A DNA stretch of 5,486 nucleotides from an uncultured Clostridia bacterium (GTDB taxonomy: Bacteria; Bacillota; Clostridia; Oscillospirales; Ruminococcaceae), in contig CANCXY010000227.1 in NCBI GenBank assembly GCA_947381875.1, forward strand, positions 1-5,486, given 5' to 3'. Positions 5,061 through 5,486 of the stretch are shown here, piece by piece (positions within the stretch are counted from its first letter, which is position 1; each line of letters starts with the position of its first letter). The position numbers and the translations under genes are program-made. The notes below the pieces were generated by a model that made no database searches, was not told the DNA's origin, and worked only from the letters and a program-made list of their open reading frames with translations.

Positions 5061-5486
5061 CGATATGAAAAGCATTTTAGAGGCGGTGCAGGCTGGCGGG
5101 CTTACCGTAGAGGAAGCGTTGCTGAAGCTGAAACAAAAGCCGTTTGAGGATATCGGCTATGCCAAAGTCGATTTGCACCGCAAACTGCGCCAGGGCGCGG
5201 CGGAGGTAATCTATGGCGCGGGGAAAACGCCGGAACAGATCGAGGGCATTGTATCCGCCATGCGCCGGAACGGGCAGGAAACCATCCTCATCACCCGCAT
5301 GGCCCCAGAAGCCGCCGAACAGGTGGGACAGGGCCATCCGCTGAATTATCATGCCGAGGCGCGGGTGGGCATTGTAGGGCCGCTGCCGTCCGCCGATGGG
5401 ATAGGGGAAATCGTCGTCGCCACAGGGGGCACAAGCGATATCCCCGTGGCGGAGGAGGCCGCGCTCACCGCGCAGGCACTGGGCAA
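5053..5486 (+). CDS. larB: LarB, NaAD carboxylase/hydrolase of nickel-pincer cofactor synthesis (3' end outside window)
   Basis: The first 144 residues are visible and the frame is still open at the window end. LarB carboxylates C5 of the pyridinium ring of nicotinic acid adenine dinucleotide and releases AMP, giving pyridinium-3,5-biscarboxylate mononucleotide, the substrate of LarE. The LarB N-terminal region is clear in GYAKVDLHRKLRQGAAEVIY (35-54) followed by KTPEQI (58-63), ITR (80-82) and NYHAEARV (98-105). The start of the PurE-like C-terminal domain is seen in GGTSDIPVAEEAA (125-137), resembling the nucleotide-binding loop of AIR carboxylase. ATG at 5053 has GGAGG (5042-5046) six bases upstream inside larE. 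Its first eight bases overlap the larE end in another frame, indicating translational coupling. larC, which inserts nickel, would be expected nearby but is not visible. Confidence 0.93.
   Translation, partial: MNNDMKSILEAVQAGGLTVEEALLKLKQKPFEDIGYAKVDLHRKLRQGAAEVIYGAGKTPEQIEGIVSAMRRNGQETILITRMAPEAAEQVGQGHPLNYHAEARVGIVGPLPSADGIGEIVVATGGTSDIPVAEEAALTAQALG

Noticed and set aside
1..5486. Mobile elements, CRISPR arrays, tRNA or rRNA genes.
   Set aside because: No transposase, integrase, regular spaced repeats or recognisable RNA gene was seen on either strand. The window is a conventional motility locus next to a cofactor operon.

Overview
The window looks like a chromosomal segment of a motile, fairly GC-rich, anaerobic Firmicute. 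A gut-type Clostridia (Oscillospirales-like) is my best guess. This rests on strong AGGAGG ribosome sites, a CheX-CheY pair, a DUF342/FapA flagellar protein, a clostridial-style flagellin C terminus and nickel-pincer cofactor genes. No 16S rRNA or other decisive marker is present, so the taxonomy is inference. All genes lie on the + strand.

Layout: (1) 1-1203 is the 3' two thirds or so of a flagellin gene, with its beginning outside the window, closed by a strong intrinsic terminator at 1253-1285. (2) 1357-1385 holds a sigma-A type promoter with an extended -10, followed by a short leader with a small hairpin. It drives a three-gene motility unit: fapA (1450-3237), a cheX-like CheY-P phosphatase gene (about 3367-3825) and a single-domain cheY-like receiver gene (3871-4257). 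A second strong terminator (4264-4299) closes the unit. (3) Only 11 bases after that terminator begins larE (4311-5060). It overlaps larB (5053 to beyond the window end), so the right edge is a nickel-pincer nucleotide cofactor operon.

How the parts work together: flagellin is the filament subunit. FapA is a flagellar assembly or placement factor. The receiver protein would carry the chemotaxis signal to the flagellar motor as a phospho-aspartate, and the CheX-like protein, which has the E-x-x-N phosphatase signature, would remove it. LarB and LarE act successively on nicotinic acid adenine dinucleotide to make the sulfur-bearing precursor of the Ni-pincer cofactor used by lactate racemase and relatives. 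No functional link to motility is visible beyond adjacency.

Most unusual is the 129-base gap between fapA and the cheX-like gene. It contains a six-codon arginine-rich mini-ORF, a long imperfect hairpin inside an outer stem, and a second hairpin touching an excellent Shine-Dalgarno. In the right frame that Shine-Dalgarno is followed at ideal distance by ACG rather than ATG, GTG or TTG. Other points of interest are the missing promoter space in front of larE, three candidate active-site cysteines in LarE, and a base-composition break inside the flagellin gene.
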